A stretch of DNA of 26,679 nt from Stentor coeruleus (taxonomy: Eukaryota; Ciliophora; Heterotrichea; Heterotrichida; Stentoridae). How positions within the stretch are numbered: position 1 is the stretch's first letter; each line of letters begins with the position of its first letter. The stretch spans positions 1 to 26,679 of the forward strand of contig MPUH01000995.1 of assembly GCA_001970955.1 (NCBI GenBank), in the 5' to 3' direction. Positions 9,502-18,756 of the stretch are shown piece after piece. The notes under the pieces were generated by a model. It made no database searches, was not told the origin of the DNA, and saw nothing but the letters and a program-made list of their open reading frames with translations. The position numbers were made by a program, and so were the translations under genes.

Positions 9502-9683
9502 ATTTAGCTATTTCATTCATAATTTCAATTCCTAATAGATATTATCTATTAGAACTTAATTGCTATTTACAAGGGCATAAATACAATTTTATAAATTATT
9601 CCAACTTTCTAAAAAAATATTTAGCTATTTCATTCATAATTTCAATTCCTAATAGATATTATCTATTAGAACTTAATTGCTAT
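9502..9683. repeat. 65-bp direct repeat pair, each with a palindrome
   Basis: Bases 9502-9566 are repeated exactly at 9619-9683 (offset 117 bp, 52 bp between). Each copy carries a perfect inverted repeat, arms CTAATAGATA and TATCTATTAG around one T, at 9532-9552 and 9649-9669. The pair ends about 130 bp before the ATG of the next gene. It could be a promoter element, a small non-autonomous mobile element or a duplicated RNA hairpin. Nothing decides between these. Confidence 0.93.
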
Positions 9684-9754
9684 ATAAGACTTAAAACCAT
9701 AAAATCCTTTAATATTATATTTTAGCCTACTAGACCTATAACCCATCTTAATCC

Positions 9755-9802
9755 ATGTGCCGAAATTCGCGGCTATTCGTTTTTACGCAGGTATTGGATT
9801 GA
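9755..9802 (+). other. GC-rich 15-codon upstream frame, in frame with next gene
   Basis: ATG at 9755 opens MCRNSRLFVFTQVLD and stops at TGA 9800-9802, 12 bp before the ATG of the next gene and in the same frame (a TAA also intervenes). The stretch is richer in G+C than the spacer around it. It may be an upstream reading frame or a lost N-terminal extension. No 15-nt GT...AG segment joins it to the gene. Confidence 0.4.
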
Positions 9803-9814
9803 ATAATATAAATA

Positions 9815-10915
9815 ATGATCAGCCAGTCATTGTTATCTTCGATAGAGCTAAGAGAAACCGGTGAAAATCTTAGAAATCTTCAATTTTCCACTCTCAGTCC
9901 TTTCTTAGCTAGTTCTGATAAAACCAGAAGGGCCATAAAATGCTTTGAAAGTCCTTATTACAACCTTAATTCCGAAATTATATGGGTTGGGGGAAAAGAA
10001 AATATTTTAGCTACTTTGAACAGCCATGGACAGGTAGTCTTCTACGATTTACTAAACAACGACAAAAGCGCACTTCTGACTAAAAGCAACGAGCACGCCT
10101 TTAAGGTTTTTTTCGCTAAAGAAAACCTATTTATTGTGGCTAAGAACGCATTTAGTGATTATTTGAATTTTTATCTTATCCCTATAGAAAATTTACAGAA
10201 TGGTTCAGACTCAAGAATTACAGTTTTTGAGGCACTTGAAGTCCAGCCCAAAAACATAAAAGATCTTGATAATGATAATTGCACAATGGTAATTGAGACA
10301 ACAATGGAAATTCAAGTTTGGCATATTTTATCCAATTCGCTGTTAAAGAAGTTTCCTTTAAATCCTAACATTCATTATCAATTCAGTTCAGGACATTTCA
10401 TTTTCTGGGAAGTGGGGAAATCAGATACTAAACTTGGCATTATAACCTTAGAAAATTCTTCTTTGCATCAAATTGTAATTAAAAGCGCATGTCAAATTCT
10501 TATTTGCGAAATAATAGATTCATGCTTGATTCTTGGAATGACTAATTGTCTCTTACAAGTAATTAATATTTTTACTGGATCCAGCTATACAATCAGTAAA
10601 AATATACCTTTGGCTGTATACAAGTATGAAGCTTGTGATAAACTAATCGTCAGATTCCCTGATAACACTTTTGCTATAATTAGTGATGAAAATATTGAAA
10701 ATACAGAGAGACTTGATCTTAATGGAGAGATTTTTTTTACTAACATTGGAGAATTTTCAATACTTTCAGATAAGACAGGGAGAGTTTGCATAATTACAAA
10801 CAAAGTTGTGCAAGTTTTCGATAACTATTTTGATGGAGTTCAACAGATTGGTGTAAATCCTGATGCCAATCAAATTTATTTCGCTTGCAAGGGAGAAATT
10901 TTTGTAGTCGATTAG
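9815..10915 (+). CDS. Beta-propeller-like protein of unknown function
   Basis: 366 residues, uninterrupted. The sequence is a run of short beta-strand-like blocks of about 40 residues (for example SEIIWVGGKENILATLNSHG, TTMEIQVWHILSNSLLKKF, FSILSDKTGRVCIITNKVV), the look of a divergent WD40 or similar propeller. Classic GH...WD dipeptides are weak or missing, so the fold is inferred from strand periodicity. It has no signal peptide or membrane segment and probably acts as a protein-interaction scaffold. The start ATG follows TATAAATA by two or three bases. An upstream ATG at 9755 is in frame but separated by stops. Confidence 0.7.
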   Translation: MISQSLLSSIELRETGENLRNLQFSTLSPFLASSDKTRRAIKCFESPYYNLNSEIIWVGGKENILATLNSHGQVVFYDLLNNDKSALLTKSNEHAFKVFFAKENLFIVAKNAFSDYLNFYLIPIENLQNGSDSRITVFEALEVQPKNIKDLDNDNCTMVIETTMEIQVWHILSNSLLKKFPLNPNIHYQFSSGHFIFWEVGKSDTKLGIITLENSSLHQIVIKSACQILICEIIDSCLILGMTNCLLQVINIFTGSSYTISKNIPLAVYKYEACDKLIVRFPDNTFAIISDENIENTERLDLNGEIFFTNIGEFSILSDKTGRVCIITNKVVQVFDNYFDGVQQIGVNPDANQIYFACKGEIFVVD

Positions 10916-12847
10916 TTAATTTTCCTTTAAAGATTTAAACAATCTTAGAATAGTTTAGATGTAAAAGTTCATTGAGGAAGATAAGAATTTTGATATTTAA
11001 GTGAAGTTTTGATAAGATGTTAGTGAGTTTAAGTCGTTAAGATGAGCTGTAAGAGTTAATATAATCAGGAGATTAGAATATTGTATTCTGGTTGACCTGT
11101 TAAAGATTGGATATTTAGATATAGATTCAAGGTTAAAATTTTATGAATAGAAATGCAAACGGACCTAGTGCAGGAAGTTAAATAGCCTAAGAACTACATA
11201 GAACTGAGGGCTGGGTGAAATTAATGAAAATCTTTTTTACATTAGGATTAGCAACTTAGCACCAAGACTAAAAATTAAAGTATTTTTGCAAGCGTGAGAG
11301 AAGATGTTAAAATAATTGTAGCGAATCCAGCATTTAAGGGGATTATAATATTCTTGTTAGATATTTAAGTTAAACATAGATCTTGTCCAAAAAGATTTTG
11401 ATATAATTTAAGTGATACGATAATTTGATTATAGATAAACAAAATGTTCTTTATATCAAAGTAAAATATTTCTTTGGTTATGATTTTTTTATCAGTCAAA
11501 GATAAATTATAGGCACAACTTGCTTTTAATTTATTATTTTAAGCAAAGTGTTAAAATGTGATTGCATTTATACTAATTTTTAGCAGTATATTAGCATATG
11601 CCGCTTTGTAATATCAATCTTAGCCTAAGCATGGAAAATAAATGTGGATTCCAAGGACTTAGAAAAATGGTAACTTTATTCACAATTTGTTTTCACACAT
11701 ATCATATCCAAAAATTTATCATAGCGATAGTAATTTTAAAGTACCAATCGTATTTAACTCAATTAAACCTTCCTATATATTTATCACAACAATTTAACTA
11801 GCTATGATCAGTATCTTAGGTATACATTCTATTAACATAATTTTCTTTGACCCATATCTTGTAATGAAGCTTTTTGGTATTCCTGAGATGTTTTTATTAT
11901 AGTAAGCATTGATGCTGAAAATTATACTCAGAATTATGGTCTTTATTTTTTACAACTAAATGAATTTTAACGCGTTTAAGGTCTTTAAATTCTATAAAAA
12001 TTTAAAGACCCCTTGAAACATAATAAGTGTGAGAATAGTTATTGATTTTATGATTATTTCAAGGGTAAATCAACTTCAAAGATAAGGAAAATGTATGGTG
12101 AAAATAGTGTTTGGGGAAATTATATAGTTTAAGACTTTATAAAAACCATAAGATTATTATCAATAGATATAAGATAAAACAAATAACCTAAAGCAAAAAA
12201 TTAACTAAGAAACTATGAACTTTATATATAATTATAATAATATGGAAGGAGCTTAACTTGGAAGATATAAAATGTTATATTTTTTTTTAAATATATAGTA
12301 GAATCAAAAATTTTGTTTGAAGTAATTCGTTTTGGAAAAGCGTGTAAGAATAGTGAATAGACTTTATGCATTTAGTCAAGTTTAATCAAATTTTTTTTAT
12401 GTTATTAATGGTTTAGATTTGTTTTTTAATTTGAAATAAGTAAAGGTGATAATCCTCAAGGAAAATATTTTCTAAGGAGAGATAAGTAAGTGGGATAATA
12501 AGAGATGTGTTAAGTAAGATTAGATTGTTCTAATAGAATTTGATAATAAATGGCATTGTGGTATACTTAAGATAGTAAAAATGCCTATGTTGTATGTATA
12601 TATAAAATTTATGATAATTTTAGCAAACACATAATAATACATTATAGCTTATTAATTATAAAATATCATAAGTCATGTTAAAATCATATATCATTTCCTG
12701 ATTTTTCCACTTTACTTCAAAAATTTAAACTTGAAAGAAGTGAATTCTCTTAATCAAATCTTAATTCATCACATATTATTTTCTATAACTTTTAATAATT
12801 AAATTTTTTACCCATAAGACCCTAGAAAGTTCAAAAAATTATTGTTT
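10916..12847. other. Long gap with coding scraps and a hairpin
   Basis: Bases 10920-11100 are G-rich over C, as is usual downstream of genes here. Bases 11280-11370 have a 30-codon plus-strand scrap (SVREDVKIIVANPAFKG). An ORF at 11598-11801 (67 codons, ATG CCG CTT) has weak coding character and no recognisable motif; I do not call it a gene. A stable hairpin lies at 11980-12010. From 12040 to 12847 it is A+T with no signal. Confidence 0.4.
11980..12010. repeat. Perfect 12-bp inverted repeat, 7-nt loop
   Basis: GGTCTTTAAATT and AATTTAAAGACC flank a loop CTATAAA. Flanking GTTTAA and CCTTGAAAC can extend the stem with small bulges to about 18 pairs. It could form in RNA from either strand. No adjacent gene end explains it as a terminator, and eukaryotic genes do not use such terminators. 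Confidence 0.85.
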
Positions 12848-13248
12848 TTATTTGATTATGTTGAAATTTCCATATCTTTTTCTCATACCTATCTGATAAT
12901 TGATGTTTTTATTTTCTTTTTTTGGAAATGAAAATATCCTGTTCTGGCTTCACTGGCGAAGGTCTTTCATTGTTTTTTTTTTGGTATTTAAAGTACTTAT
13001 CACAGCATATACAATAATATTTGTAAAGGCAAGATTGATTGTAGGAAGACTTACAATTTTTTCAGGACTTTTATTTTTTCTATCTTTATACAGATAATCA
13101 GAGATTCTGAAAGGGATTCTATAAAAAATTGACTTTTTTTTTTGAGGGACTTTACACTAAAAGATTTAAAGACTTTCTGTTTGAGAATTTTCTTGTATAT
13201 CCGAGGCTTGGGTGGAGAATAATAAGCAATATGGGGAAAATTTATCAT
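12848..13248 (-). CDS. Small basic protein gene with a frame break at an A-run
   Basis: Minus-strand ATG at 13248 opens a Lys-rich frame (with YYSPPKPRIYKKILKQKVF). At a run of ten A (13143-13134) the coding character moves to another frame, which then stays open to TAA 12850-12848 (with NKSPEKIVSLPTINLAFTNI). The only stop in that second part, a TGA, lies in a 15-nt GT...AG segment (GTGAAGCCAGAACAG, 12953-12939), a probable tiny intron. One extra A in the run would give a single protein of about 130 residues, so a sequencing error or a recent frameshift is likely. The family is unknown. It is divergent from the TTLL gene. Confidence 0.5.
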
Positions 13249-13637
13249 AAAAGAAGTAGAATGATAAAAATATTGGATTTTTTTGTTGTAAAATTTTACT
13301 AGTTTAATATAATATAAAATACTGTAAAAAATTGTATTACAGTCAAAACTATATCCTATCTAAAGTTTCAATAAACAAACTGAATTCGCCAACAAAAAAC
13401 CAAACATAAACAACTTTGCTTTATTTATATATTTTGAATTAAAGTAATTTCAAAATGTTTTTGCCTGCATACGCTTTGACTTGTTTTCACAAATTTCTAA
13501 TTAAATCATATGACCCTAAATTATCAATAAACCAATAATTTCAAATAATTCTATTATAAAACTCATAAAATCACATATAGTCTTAAAAATTCTACGTAAA
13601 AATCTAATACTCGTTTTATTTCATAAAATATAAAAAT
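13249..13637. promoter_or_regulatory. Shared upstream region of two divergent genes
   Basis: Separates the small minus-strand gene from the TTLL gene. The half next to TTLL is C-rich over G on the plus strand. TATAAAAAT lies 3-12 bases before the TTLL ATG. No coding sequence is seen. Confidence 0.4.
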
Positions 13638-15374
13638 ATGAGTGTAGTTCAAGAAAAAAGTATTAAATCATCAATAAGTATGCCGCTGATGGTAAGCGGT
13701 AAAAACCTTGTTAAACTACAGTCTATCAGAAGCCAATCCCGAATAAACATATCCACATTCGACAAAGGGGTGAAAATTGAAGTCCCAGACAAAGATGTTT
13801 CATTCATTCAAGAAATCCTCGGCCGAAACTCTGAAAACACCAACTGGTCTGTAAACATTGAGAAAAAGCGAAAAAAAGTAACTCTTTTATACATAGAAAA
13901 AGATGATGAAGAAGATAAACCGAACTCAAAAATCAATACTTTAACTTCAACTCTTCCATATATTCAAGAAAGTTCCATAAGTTCTCAAAAAAGAACACAC
14001 AAAAAAAGCAAAACTAAACCAGTTTTGTTAAAACCCCTTAGAAGCCCATTAGAAAATTATAAATTCATCATAAATTCTTTGCGGACTTCAAATGGTTTTG
14101 AATTGATAAGGCCAAAAAAATCTTATAAATATTATATTGGCTCAGGGAATAATGATTCTTTAGTGAACAAAGTTATGTATAGTAAAATTGGGTGGATGAG
14201 AGTTTATAATCATACTTCTGCGAATTTTATATGGACACAAGTGAAAAAAAAAGAAATAATGGAAACCATACCGAAAAATGAAGAAGTTTTAGAAAAAAAT
14301 AAGAGTTCTTTTAATGTGCATATTAGAATTTTTGGTGAAGAGAAATATACTGAAATATTACCGGTTGCTCAGATTGAGTCTTCGAAATTAAGGGTTTATA
14401 ATCGAATTGATCGTAATAGGGAACTGTCAAGTAAAAAAAGGCTTTTTAAAAACCTTAAATCATTTTATACTTCAAAAGGTGATGATGTTTTTAAGTATAT
14501 TCCTTTAACTTTTCATATAAAAAGAGGCTCGAGAGACCCGGCGTTTAGTGAGTTTAAAGAAGCTTTTTTGAGGATACAAGATAAGATTGATAATGATAAC
14601 GATATTTATCTCACAAATGCTTGGTTAGTCAAACCTGGTGAACTTACAAATAGAGGAATTGGAATTTCTGTATGCACAACAATTAAAGAAATTATTGATA
14701 GGATAGATGATCTTGATTCTGGTACTAAACATCAAAGAACATACATAATCCAAAAATACATCTACAGGCCATTACTTTATAAAAACCGAAAATTCGACAT
14801 AAGATGCTATGCTTTGATTACTTGCTACAATTCTAATCTCCAAGGGTTTTTTTACAAAGATGGATACTTGCGTACTTCAGTAGCAGAATTCTCATTAGAA
14901 AATGCTAAAAACAAATTTATACACTTGACAAACGATGCAGTGCAGAAAAAATCATCAGAATATGGTAAATATGAAGATGGAAATAAACTGAGTTACCCCG
15001 AGTTTCAAGAATATTTAGAAACCATATATGGAAAAAGTGTTAATTTTTTCGAAAATATACTTCCAGGGATTAAAAACCTCGTTAAGGACTCAATACAATC
15101 AACTTATAAAAAACTCAATCCAAAAGACCGTCTTCACACATTCGAGATTTTAGGTTATGATTTTATGATTGATGAATTCTTCAAACCTTGGCTTATCGAA
15201 GTAAACACTAATCCTTGTTTAGCTTTATCAGGACCTTACCTCGCTGTTTTAATACCAAAAATGCTCACAGACGCTTTTCATATAGCTTTAGATCCTTTTT
15301 TCTCTCATGATTTTGCTGATTTTGATGATAATCGCTTTGTAATGGTATTTAATAAAGCTACAGCTGATGTGTAA
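13638..15374 (+). CDS. Tubulin-tyrosine-ligase-like (TTLL) amino-acid ligase
   Basis: ATP-grasp enzyme that probably adds glutamate or glycine to tubulin C-terminal tails in cilia or cortical microtubules. 578 residues, uninterrupted. About 150 N-terminal residues are variable and basic. The TTL domain then shows YYIGSGNN (about 166-173), NAWLVKPGELTNRGIGISV (K332, the ATP-binding Lys motif), YIIQKYIYRPLLY, KFDIR 385-389, HLTNDAVQKK and FEILGYDFMIDEFFKPWLIE then VNTNPCL (E521, N523, the metal-binding end of ATP-grasp). The early YIGSGNN...SLV segment recalls TTLL10-type enzymes, so glycylase activity is possible, but the subfamily is not certain. The stop is TAA followed directly by TGA. The start follows TATAAAAAT. 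Confidence 0.93.
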   Translation: MSVVQEKSIKSSISMPLMVSGKNLVKLQSIRSQSRINISTFDKGVKIEVPDKDVSFIQEILGRNSENTNWSVNIEKKRKKVTLLYIEKDDEEDKPNSKINTLTSTLPYIQESSISSQKRTHKKSKTKPVLLKPLRSPLENYKFIINSLRTSNGFELIRPKKSYKYYIGSGNNDSLVNKVMYSKIGWMRVYNHTSANFIWTQVKKKEIMETIPKNEEVLEKNKSSFNVHIRIFGEEKYTEILPVAQIESSKLRVYNRIDRNRELSSKKRLFKNLKSFYTSKGDDVFKYIPLTFHIKRGSRDPAFSEFKEAFLRIQDKIDNDNDIYLTNAWLVKPGELTNRGIGISVCTTIKEIIDRIDDLDSGTKHQRTYIIQKYIYRPLLYKNRKFDIRCYALITCYNSNLQGFFYKDGYLRTSVAEFSLENAKNKFIHLTNDAVQKKSSEYGKYEDGNKLSYPEFQEYLETIYGKSVNFFENILPGIKNLVKDSIQSTYKKLNPKDRLHTFEILGYDFMIDEFFKPWLIEVNTNPCLALSGPYLAVLIPKMLTDAFHIALDPFFSHDFADFDDNRFVMVFNKATADV

Positions 15375-15436
15375 TGATAAAATACTTAATAAAGATTTTA
15401 TTATATAAAAAAAAATTACTACAAAATAGTGTCAAC

Positions 15437-16180
15437 CTAATAAGATGACTTAATTTTATTAAAGTTTTCTATATAGAAATTCCGCATTTCCATAGTTTTT
15501 GAGAGTTCTTGTATAATTAAATTTTCTTCAAGCTCTAGTTCAGTTATTCGATTTAAGGCATCACTTTGTATTTGCCTTTCATTTTCTATAGATGCTTGAT
15601 ATTCATCTTTAAGCTTTTCACGTTGTGAACGCTGGCTAAAACATCGATGACGTAGGGTGTCGACATAATTACTACTGATTTGTTCACGAATTTTACGTTT
15701 GGTTTCTAGTGTTGCGAATTTCTGAGAAAAGCGAAAGTCTTCCCATTCCTGGCTTTTGTTTTTTTTGTCTTTGACCATTTTTTGCCTACGTTTTAATATG
15801 CGATTCTCGAAGTTTTGAATGTTTTTTCTTCGTTGTTTTCTTTCAATATTAAATCTGATTCTCTGTGAGTCTTCATATTCTTTTTGTTTCTGGTAATACG
15901 CTAGTTTATCGTTAACTTCTTTATTTTTCATTTCAATCTGTTTTCTTGCTTGCTTGGTTTTGGATTTAACTTCATTGATTTCTTTTTCTGCTAATTTTTT
16001 AGCTTTCTTCAGCTGCTCAACACGATTTTCCATAATTAGGAGTTGGTATTTTGCATGCTGTCTTTCAAAGATTGCTTGTAATTTCTCATTCTTAGGTGAC
16101 CTTGGGGAGTTTGTGACCATTGAAGTGCTTAAACTAGCTAATCCCTCACTCCAACTGAATTTTCTGAACTGACTTTCCAT
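15437..16180 (-). CDS. Coiled-coil protein of unknown function
   Basis: 247 residues, uninterrupted. After about 35 residues with SP and SPRSP sites, nearly the whole protein is charged helix (K, E, R, Q; no proline), for example RVEQLKKAKKLAEKEINEVK and LELEENLIIQELSKTMEMRN, which is strong coiled coil. There is no membrane segment or catalytic motif. In a ciliate this suggests a basal-body, axonemal or cortical structural part, but that is inference. It is convergent with TTLL, with 62 bases between the two stops. The start follows TATAAATAAG on the coding strand. Confidence 0.8.
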   Translation of the reverse strand: MESQFRKFSWSEGLASLSTSMVTNSPRSPKNEKLQAIFERQHAKYQLLIMENRVEQLKKAKKLAEKEINEVKSKTKQARKQIEMKNKEVNDKLAYYQKQKEYEDSQRIRFNIERKQRRKNIQNFENRILKRRQKMVKDKKNKSQEWEDFRFSQKFATLETKRKIREQISSNYVDTLRHRCFSQRSQREKLKDEYQASIENERQIQSDALNRITELELEENLIIQELSKTMEMRNFYIENFNKIKSSY

Positions 16181-17172
16181 AGTTGATCTTATTTATAGCT
16201 TAAACTTTAATAGTATGCAACAAAACAAAATGTTTTACTAGAATATTTTTTTAATTGTATATAGTAATTATTCTTAATAATTTACTTTATTATGTGTTTA
16301 GTTTATTACATATTTATGCTTTTGATATTGAGCTTGGATGGGATTTTTGGTTTCTTTTGAGTACTTATCTTTTGATAATGATGTAGTGATAAAAAGCTAA
16401 ATATAATTTAATGAACTATAGTTTATATTTTTTATATAGAATCATTAAGGTTTTAGGTGTTAGGTTTATAATATCACAACTTGGTATTGTGTTTGTGTTA
16501 AATTAGCTATAGATCACAAAAGTTTTTTAATAACTAGCAAAGTCCAGTTGCTATTTAAAAAAGTTGTGTTTTTTGAAAAATTCCAAGTCCCTAAGTGCAC
16601 TTAAATATAAAAATTTACTTATTTCACAAAGCCTTACTATCACCAACTCCTACTTCTATACCAAAAGCTTTATAAACTCAAATCATTTACGATAATCCTA
16701 TCATTTTATGCAAAACTCCAACTTCAATAATAACAATAGATATAAAAATTGCTTGCGAAAACAACTAAATTAAAACATATAAAATCTTCCCACATCCTAA
16801 CCCACCAAGATTCCAAACTTTACAAAAAATTTCGCCCAACTAATTTCCCTTTTTTATTCAAAATTCAAATTTAATTTATAAAGGGTTACAAAAAACGCAC
16901 AATTCCTTTTTTTTCTCTCATACTAACTCAAATAAACACACAAAAAAAACACAAAATCTATTTTTCTCAATCGATTTTCAACATAAACTTCATCTAATTT
17001 CCAATACAAAACACACAAATAAATTTTATTAAAAAACCCAAACTTATTATTCAATCAAAACCAAACTGATTATAATCCAAATCTAATTCTTATAAATCAA
17101 AGCATACATAAAAATAATTCTCTAAGTTTCAATATTATTCCCAAAACAAAAATATATGAAAATATGTTAAAT
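16181..17172. other. Gene-free spacer with a sharp base-skew switch
   Basis: No gene or repeat seen. Bases 16190-16540 are G/T-rich on the plus strand (upstream flank of the minus-strand coiled-coil gene). From about 16560 to 17160 the plus strand is A/C-rich (downstream flank of the minus-strand phosphatase). The switch probably marks the boundary between two transcription units. Confidence 0.5.
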
Positions 17173-18234
17173 TTAATTATTATTAAATTTTGGTAATAAT
17201 GGAATTACATCTTGGACAGACTTCGAGCTTTTAGCTACTTTCTCAAGTTCACTTGCCAATTCAAACAGTTTTTTATCCATCTGATCCCCAATCCATGTTT
17301 GAATGCAAATACCGTTCTTAGGTTGAAACCTGAAATTTTCAGCTAAATTATCAACAATAATAACTTTATTGAGATCTCTTCCAAGTAATGATAAATCTTT
17401 ATAAAGATCTTGATCATGAACATTTATTTTATCCCTACAAAGCCGAAGCTTTATATGATTTTCTGGGTCTATAATTTTCAAACCATAATCAGCATGCATT
17501 GGTGTAGCTGCTGTGAAAATCACAAGTTCAAAGTGATCTTTCATTGTTTGAATAAACTCAATTGCTCCAGGTCTTATTAAAAACTGTTCGTTATGTTTAT
17601 GAACTAAAGTTTCATCAAGATCTAGAACCAATGTATATTTGTCATTCCCATAGTTTGGCAAATAAGGTGCAGAACTTGATGTATAGTTGGGGAATATATT
17701 TGAAGTCAGTTTTTTCTCTATCAAATTTTGCATAGCAATAAGAGAAAGTGTAAAAGGGGTCTCTGACATCATTTGCAAGATTTTAGTTAAAATCTGTATT
17801 TTATAGTTGTAAATTTTTGAAGACTCAGCTTTTAAGTAGTTTACAAGTGTTTTCTGTATGTTCAAAATGTTTTGAATCAATACGATTATAGAATGATTGG
17901 GTTTGATATTTTTATTGCAATTCATTGTGTTTTTGGTAATAAAACTGTGCAGTAATTTCAAGTATTTTTGAATTGAGTTTTTGTGTTCTTCAATTTCTTT
18001 GATATGTTCTGATAATTCTATGATAATTAGTGAAGAAGATACTGCTAAATAGTAGTATTCAATATCTTTATTCACAGCATTGAGGGTTACTAAGTAGGCC
18101 ACATGCTCGATATATTTCAATGATGCACCTGATGTAAGTTTAGTTAAGATTTCGTTCATTTGATTAAGTGTTGAAACTACTTCTGGGTTGAGAAAGTCTT
18201 TTTGTTGCTTGTTTTTTATGTTCCTTGACGACAT
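17173..18234 (-). CDS. FCP1/SCP-type HAD phosphatase (NLI-interacting-factor-like)
   Basis: 353 residues from ATG 18234. Residues 200-353 or so form the FCP1 homology domain: KYTLVLDLDETLVHK (DLDET 205-209, D205 nucleophile and D207), FELVIFTAATPMHADYGLKI, RDLNKVIIVDN and NGICIQTWIGDQMDKKLFEL. Such enzymes dephosphorylate the RNA polymerase II C-terminal domain or other proteins (SCP, Dullard/CTDNEP1 families). Residues 1-190 are a helical region without a recognised domain, which is unusual for small SCPs, and no membrane segment is obvious. The same frame continues upstream without an ATG; TATAAATTTAAA lies 14-25 bases before this ATG, supporting this start. Confidence 0.93.
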   Translation of the reverse strand: MSSRNIKNKQQKDFLNPEVVSTLNQMNEILTKLTSGASLKYIEHVAYLVTLNAVNKDIEYYYLAVSSSLIIIELSEHIKEIEEHKNSIQKYLKLLHSFITKNTMNCNKNIKPNHSIIVLIQNILNIQKTLVNYLKAESSKIYNYKIQILTKILQMMSETPFTLSLIAMQNLIEKKLTSNIFPNYTSSSAPYLPNYGNDKYTLVLDLDETLVHKHNEQFLIRPGAIEFIQTMKDHFELVIFTAATPMHADYGLKIIDPENHIKLRLCRDKINVHDQDLYKDLSLLGRDLNKVIIVDNLAENFRFQPKNGICIQTWIGDQMDKKLFELASELEKVAKSSKSVQDVIPLLPKFNNN

Positions 18235-18756
18235 GTGAGTTTTGTAATTTAAATTTATAAAATAAAATGGACTTTTACCTGTAAGACTATGGATTTTTTT
18301 CAAAATATTATTTTAAAAAAAGGCTTTAGAGTGAAGGATATTGTGTTTATAAGTGTTTGTTTGGAGAATGTGTGGAGTTAATCTATAAAATTAATGAAAT
18401 TGTGTAGAATTCAACCTAAAAATTATGCAAAATTTTAATTAGAGCTAAAGAGATATTTAAGGGAAATACTCATGCAAAGATTAAAGCCAAATACCACGTC
18501 AATCATCTCATTCAGATCTCAAATCTAACAATCAAATCCGCATATCCTTCAGCCTACTGCATCTCAATAATAACTCGCATAAATTATATAAATCCAGCAT
18601 CATATTTTCCCACATTTCAAAAAATATAACAATCTCCAAACTCTAATCAAATTACTATCATTCTTTTAAAAATCCTACCCTTACCATCATAATATCACAT
18701 CTTATCTGATCCTTAAAGCAATAACTTTTCTAATTTTTCCAAACTTCACATAATAT
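18235..18756. promoter_or_regulatory. Divergent promoter region with skew reversal
   Basis: Lies between the minus-strand phosphatase and a plus-strand pseudogene. Bases 18310-18400 are G/T-rich on the plus strand, while 18480-18757 are A/C-rich. This is the pattern of two upstream flanks back to back, so the decayed gene still carries its promoter-type composition. No coding sequence is seen. Confidence 0.4.

Noticed and set aside
12900-13097. Plus-strand hydrophobic ORF of about 65 codons
   Set aside because: Overlaps the better-supported minus-strand gene; its Phe/Leu content is the antisense of Lys/Glu codons.
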